DNA of 8,749 nt from JBGPTK01 sp041497605. GTDB taxonomy: Bacteria > Acidobacteriota > Terriglobia > Acidiferrales > UBA7541. Position numbers and translations under genes: made by a program. Where the stretch lies: assembly GCA_041497605.1 (NCBI GenBank), contig JBGQGW010000176.1, positions 1-8,749 of the forward strand, read 5' to 3'. The first letter of the stretch is position 1. The number at the start of each line of letters is the position of its first letter. Below are positions 6,180 through 8,749 of this stretch, in pieces. The notes under the pieces were generated by a model, which made no database searches, was not told the origin of the DNA, and saw only the letters and a program-made list of their open reading frames with translations.

Positions 6180-7748
6180 ATGCAGGCGATAGGCTATTTC
6201 GATAAGGGAGCCGAAGCGCATCCGGACCGAATTGCTTTGATCGATGGCGGCGTGCGCTATTCCTATCGAGAGTTGAAAGCGTTCACGCACGGGATCGCGA
6301 AGGCAATGTGGGCGAGCGGTTTGCGTGGCGAGGAACGCGTGGCGATCTATTCGATCAACGATGCCCGCGTTCTGTGTTGCATGCTGGGCTTGATGCGCGC
6401 CGGCGGGGTGTGGGTGCCGATCAATTATCGAAACGGGCTCGACGCGAATGTGCAGTACATGAATTACGCGGGTACGAGCTGGCTTTTCTATCACAGCAAT
6501 TTCAGCGAACAAGTGGGCGAGATCCGGCGGCGCGTGCCGACGCTGCGCCATATGGTCTGCATTGACGCGGAAGATGGCGGGAATCCTTCGCTCGAATCCT
6601 TTATGAAAAGCGGGGCAGGAACGGAGGAGATCGATTGGGGAGATGCTCGCGGAAACATCGATCGACTGGTGGGACTGGTTCCCACCGGAGGAACCACTGG
6701 GCCGGCGAAGGGCGTGATGGTGACGAGTCTCGCGTGGGGAAGCATGACCGAAATGGCGAGCCACTATTGGAGATGCGAGGACATTGAACCGGTGTGCCTG
6801 AGCACGGCGCCGCTTTCCCATGCGGCGGGGGTGGTAGCTTTCGCGATGTCGGCGCTGGGGGCAACCAACGTGGTGATGCCGGGATTCGAGGCGCTGGAAG
6901 TTCTACGCAATATCGAGCGCTATCGCGTGACGCATTTGTTTCTGCCTCCGACGGCGTTTTATGCGCTGCTCGGACATCCCATGGTCCGCAATTTCGACTA
7001 TTCGAGCCTGCGGGTTTTTTTGCTGGCTGGTTCTCCGGTATCTCCCGACAAGCTGAAAGAAGGGGTGGAAATTTTCGGCCCATGCATCTGCCAGAGCTAT
7101 GGACAAACGGAAGCGCCGATGCTGCTCACTTGGCTGGACGCCAAGATGCTCGCGGCGGCTGCCTGTGGAGATCATCCCGAACGGCTGCGAAGTTGTGGCA
7201 GGCCCACGTCGGCGGTGCGGCTGGCGGTGATGGACGATGAGGGGAATATTCTTGCGCCGAATCAGCCGGGAGAAATCGTGGCGCGCGGATCACTGGTGAC
7301 GGCGGGTTATTACAATCTTCCGGAAGCGACCTCGGAAATACGGACTCATGGCTGGCACCATACCGGCGACGTGGGCTACCAGGACGAAGACGGATATTTC
7401 TACATCGTGGACCGCAAGAAAGACATGATTATCACCGGCGGGTTCAACGTCTACTGCGCCGAAGTGGAAGCGGGAGTGATGCAATTGCCGCAAGTGCGAG
7501 ACTGCGCGGTGATCGGCGTGCCGGACGATAAGTGGGGCGAAGCAGTGAAAGCGATTGTGGTGCTCCGGTCGGATACGAGATTGAGTGAGGAACAAATCAT
7601 CGCGCATTGCAAAGTTTGCCTGGGAGGCGTGAAGTCGCCGAAAACCGTGGAATTCGTCAAGGAGATTCCGAAAACACCGGCGGGAAAAGTGGACAAGAAG
7701 TTGCTTCGAAAGCCTTATTGGGAAAGAAGAGAGCGCAGCGTTCATTAG
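6180..7748 (+). CDS. AMP-forming acyl-CoA ligase (class I adenylate-forming enzyme)
   Basis: This cytoplasmic enzyme of 522 residues joins a carboxylic acid to CoA through an acyl-adenylate, using ATP. Motifs of the ANL superfamily run in order: the phosphate-binding loop PTGGTTGPAKG (168-178), YGQTE (307-311), WHHTGD (392-397, with Asp397 binding ribose), DRKKDMIITGGFNVY (411-425, the hinge region) and PAGKVDKK with catalytic Lys503. The length is normal for fatty-acyl, benzoate or cinnamate CoA ligases. I chose ATG 6180 because GGAG lies seven bases upstream and the protein then opens with family-like AEAHPDRIALIDGG. An upstream ATG at 6036 in the same frame would add 48 residues that overlap the previous gene and look like its shadow. 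It follows the oxidoreductase by 13 bases. The substrate cannot be read from the sequence; an aromatic or side-chain acid is suggested by the neighbours. Confidence 0.92.
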   Translation: MQAIGYFDKGAEAHPDRIALIDGGVRYSYRELKAFTHGIAKAMWASGLRGEERVAIYSINDARVLCCMLGLMRAGGVWVPINYRNGLDANVQYMNYAGTSWLFYHSNFSEQVGEIRRRVPTLRHMVCIDAEDGGNPSLESFMKSGAGTEEIDWGDARGNIDRLVGLVPTGGTTGPAKGVMVTSLAWGSMTEMASHYWRCEDIEPVCLSTAPLSHAAGVVAFAMSALGATNVVMPGFEALEVLRNIERYRVTHLFLPPTAFYALLGHPMVRNFDYSSLRVFLLAGSPVSPDKLKEGVEIFGPCICQSYGQTEAPMLLTWLDAKMLAAAACGDHPERLRSCGRPTSAVRLAVMDDEGNILAPNQPGEIVARGSLVTAGYYNLPEATSEIRTHGWHHTGDVGYQDEDGYFYIVDRKKDMIITGGFNVYCAEVEAGVMQLPQVRDCAVIGVPDDKWGEAVKAIVVLRSDTRLSEEQIIAHCKVCLGGVKSPKTVEFVKEIPKTPAGKVDKKLLRKPYWERRERSVH

Positions 7749-7763
7749 TTAGAGGGCGTGCCA

Positions 7764-7777
7764 GGCGGGAGGCCGCC
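7764..7777. repeat. Short GC-rich hairpin before the thiolase gene
   Basis: GGCGG (7764-7768) and CCGCC (7773-7777) can pair around a GAGG loop in the 41-base gap between the ligase and thiolase genes. No T-run follows, so it is not a good intrinsic terminator. It could affect translation of the thiolase or stability of the message, but it may be chance in GC-rich sequence. Confidence 0.25.
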
Positions 7778-7789
7778 GGACGGAGAATC

Positions 7790-8749
7790 GTGAAAGACGA
7801 CGTATTCATTCTCGGGATCTACAGCACACCAGTGGGCCGCTTCTTTGATAAGTCTGCCAAGGAACTGGTGCGAGCGGCGTATCTGGGCGTGCTCGAAGAC
7901 GCGCGGATCAATGGTGGATCAATCGGGCACGTCTGGTTCAGCAACATGATGCTCGATTTTTGGGGGCAGCCGAATGTCCGCGGACAAGTCTGCTTGCTGC
8001 CGCTGGTGGAGGAGGGCTTGCTGCCCTCCGGAGTGGCGACGACAAATGTCGAAGCCGCATGCGCCAGCGCCAGCCTGGCGTTCAACGGCGCGTGGAAGGA
8101 CATTCTGTCCGGGCAGTGTGAGCTTTCGCTCGCGATCGGGATGGAAAAGATGCACGACCCGGCGCGCCGGCAGGAATTTTTTGTGAGGCTCGAGAAGGGC
8201 ACGGATTTCCTGGACCCGCAAGGGTGGATGGAGCTATATCAGCGAATGGCTGCGGATTGCGGCTCGCGATTCGAGAGAAGCCCGGACCGATCGATCGCGA
8301 TCGACATCTATGCGCTGTGGGCGAAGACGCATATGGCGAGCTACGGGACCACCGCGCGGCAAATCGCCTGCGCCGCCGCGAAGAATCACACGAACTCAAC
8401 GGGGAATCCGCGGGCGCAATATCGTTTTCCCATGGATGTGGATGCGGTGCTCGCGGACCGCATGGTGAGCGAACCCTTGACGCGCGCGATGTGCGCTCCG
8501 ATTGGCGACGGGGCGGCGGCCGCTTTGCTTTGCTCCGGCGATTTCCTGCGGGGCTTGCCGACCGAGGCGCAGCGCCGGGCGGTAAAGATTCGCGGGCACG
8601 CGGTGGCCGGCGGGCGTTTCTATGCATCATGGGAAGACGAGCGCGCGCCGGTGCTCGCGGCGAGACGCGCGTTCCACATGGCGGAGATGAAACCTTCCGA
8701 CATCGATCTGGCCGAAGTGCATGACGCGACTTCTTTCGCGGAAATTCAC
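7790..8749 (+). CDS. SCP-x-type thiolase / acetyl-CoA acyltransferase (C-terminus cut)
   Basis: The open frame runs 320 codons from GTG 7790 to the right edge without a stop. It belongs to the thiolase superfamily, closest to the sterol-carrier-protein-x (SCP-x) type: STPVGRF near the start (12-18), VEAACASASLAF (87-98) with Cys91 as the nucleophile, a PIGDGAAAALL glycine/alanine stretch around 240-255, and EVHDATSFAEIH at the end with His311. The C-terminal motif with the last cysteine lies beyond the window. Thiolases split a 3-oxoacyl-CoA with CoA or run the reverse Claisen reaction; SCP-x-type members often act on branched or ring-linked side chains and often work with a zinc-ribbon/OB-fold partner. 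The GTG start is preceded by GGAGA four to five bases upstream. It lies 41 bases after the ligase and is probably co-transcribed. It is not a classical PcaF, which has a CGSG-type nucleophile motif. Confidence 0.88.
   Translation, partial: MKDDVFILGIYSTPVGRFFDKSAKELVRAAYLGVLEDARINGGSIGHVWFSNMMLDFWGQPNVRGQVCLLPLVEEGLLPSGVATTNVEAACASASLAFNGAWKDILSGQCELSLAIGMEKMHDPARRQEFFVRLEKGTDFLDPQGWMELYQRMAADCGSRFERSPDRSIAIDIYALWAKTHMASYGTTARQIACAAAKNHTNSTGNPRAQYRFPMDVDAVLADRMVSEPLTRAMCAPIGDGAAAALLCSGDFLRGLPTEAQRRAVKIRGHAVAGGRFYASWEDERAPVLAARRAFHMAEMKPSDIDLAEVHDATSFAEIH

Noticed and set aside
4853..6181. Long minus-strand frame (442 codons) opposite the oxidoreductase
   Set aside because: It mirrors the codon structure of the recognised plus-strand gene, has no ribosome site or motif, and its protein composition is that of a shadow frame.

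Overview
The window is a catabolic island for aromatic compounds from a GC-rich bacterium. It holds two gene blocks that diverge from a shared control region near position 2580-2745. The left block, on the minus strand, encodes part of the protocatechuate branch of the beta-ketoadipate pathway. Its order in the direction of transcription is pcaI-like (CoA-transferase A), pcaJ-like (CoA-transferase B), pcaH (protocatechuate 3,4-dioxygenase beta) and pcaG (alpha, cut by the left edge). These genes overlap or are closely spaced and look like one operon.

The right block, on the plus strand, starts with a PcaR-type IclR-family regulator. It continues with an MFS transporter, a saccharopine-dehydrogenase-like NAD(P)-binding oxidoreductase, an AMP-forming acyl-CoA ligase and an SCP-x-type thiolase that runs off the right edge. 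Gaps here are about 91, 99, 13 and 41 bases with no convincing terminator, so these genes could be one transcript. The oxidoreductase, ligase and thiolase are the tightest group.

The 165-base divergent region is the longest non-coding stretch in the window. It carries a good sigma70-like promoter facing the pcaI operon. Just upstream of its -35 element lies an 11-base sequence that matches the core of the Pseudomonas PcaR box as I remember it. This fits a PcaR-like regulator that responds to a pathway intermediate and controls the ring-cleavage operon.

As a working model, the transporter imports an aromatic acid. The ligase, oxidoreductase and thiolase either shorten or activate an aromatic side chain, or supply the last thiolytic step. 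PcaHG cleaves protocatechuate, and the CoA-transferase activates 3-oxoadipate. The genes for the intermediate steps (pcaB, pcaC, pcaD) and a classical pcaF are not in the window and may lie outside it. The organism cannot be fixed from this sequence. The style would suit a soil or sediment bacterium such as an acidobacterium or a proteobacterium, but this is a weak inference. I saw no RNA genes, insertion sequences, CRISPR arrays or prophage genes.
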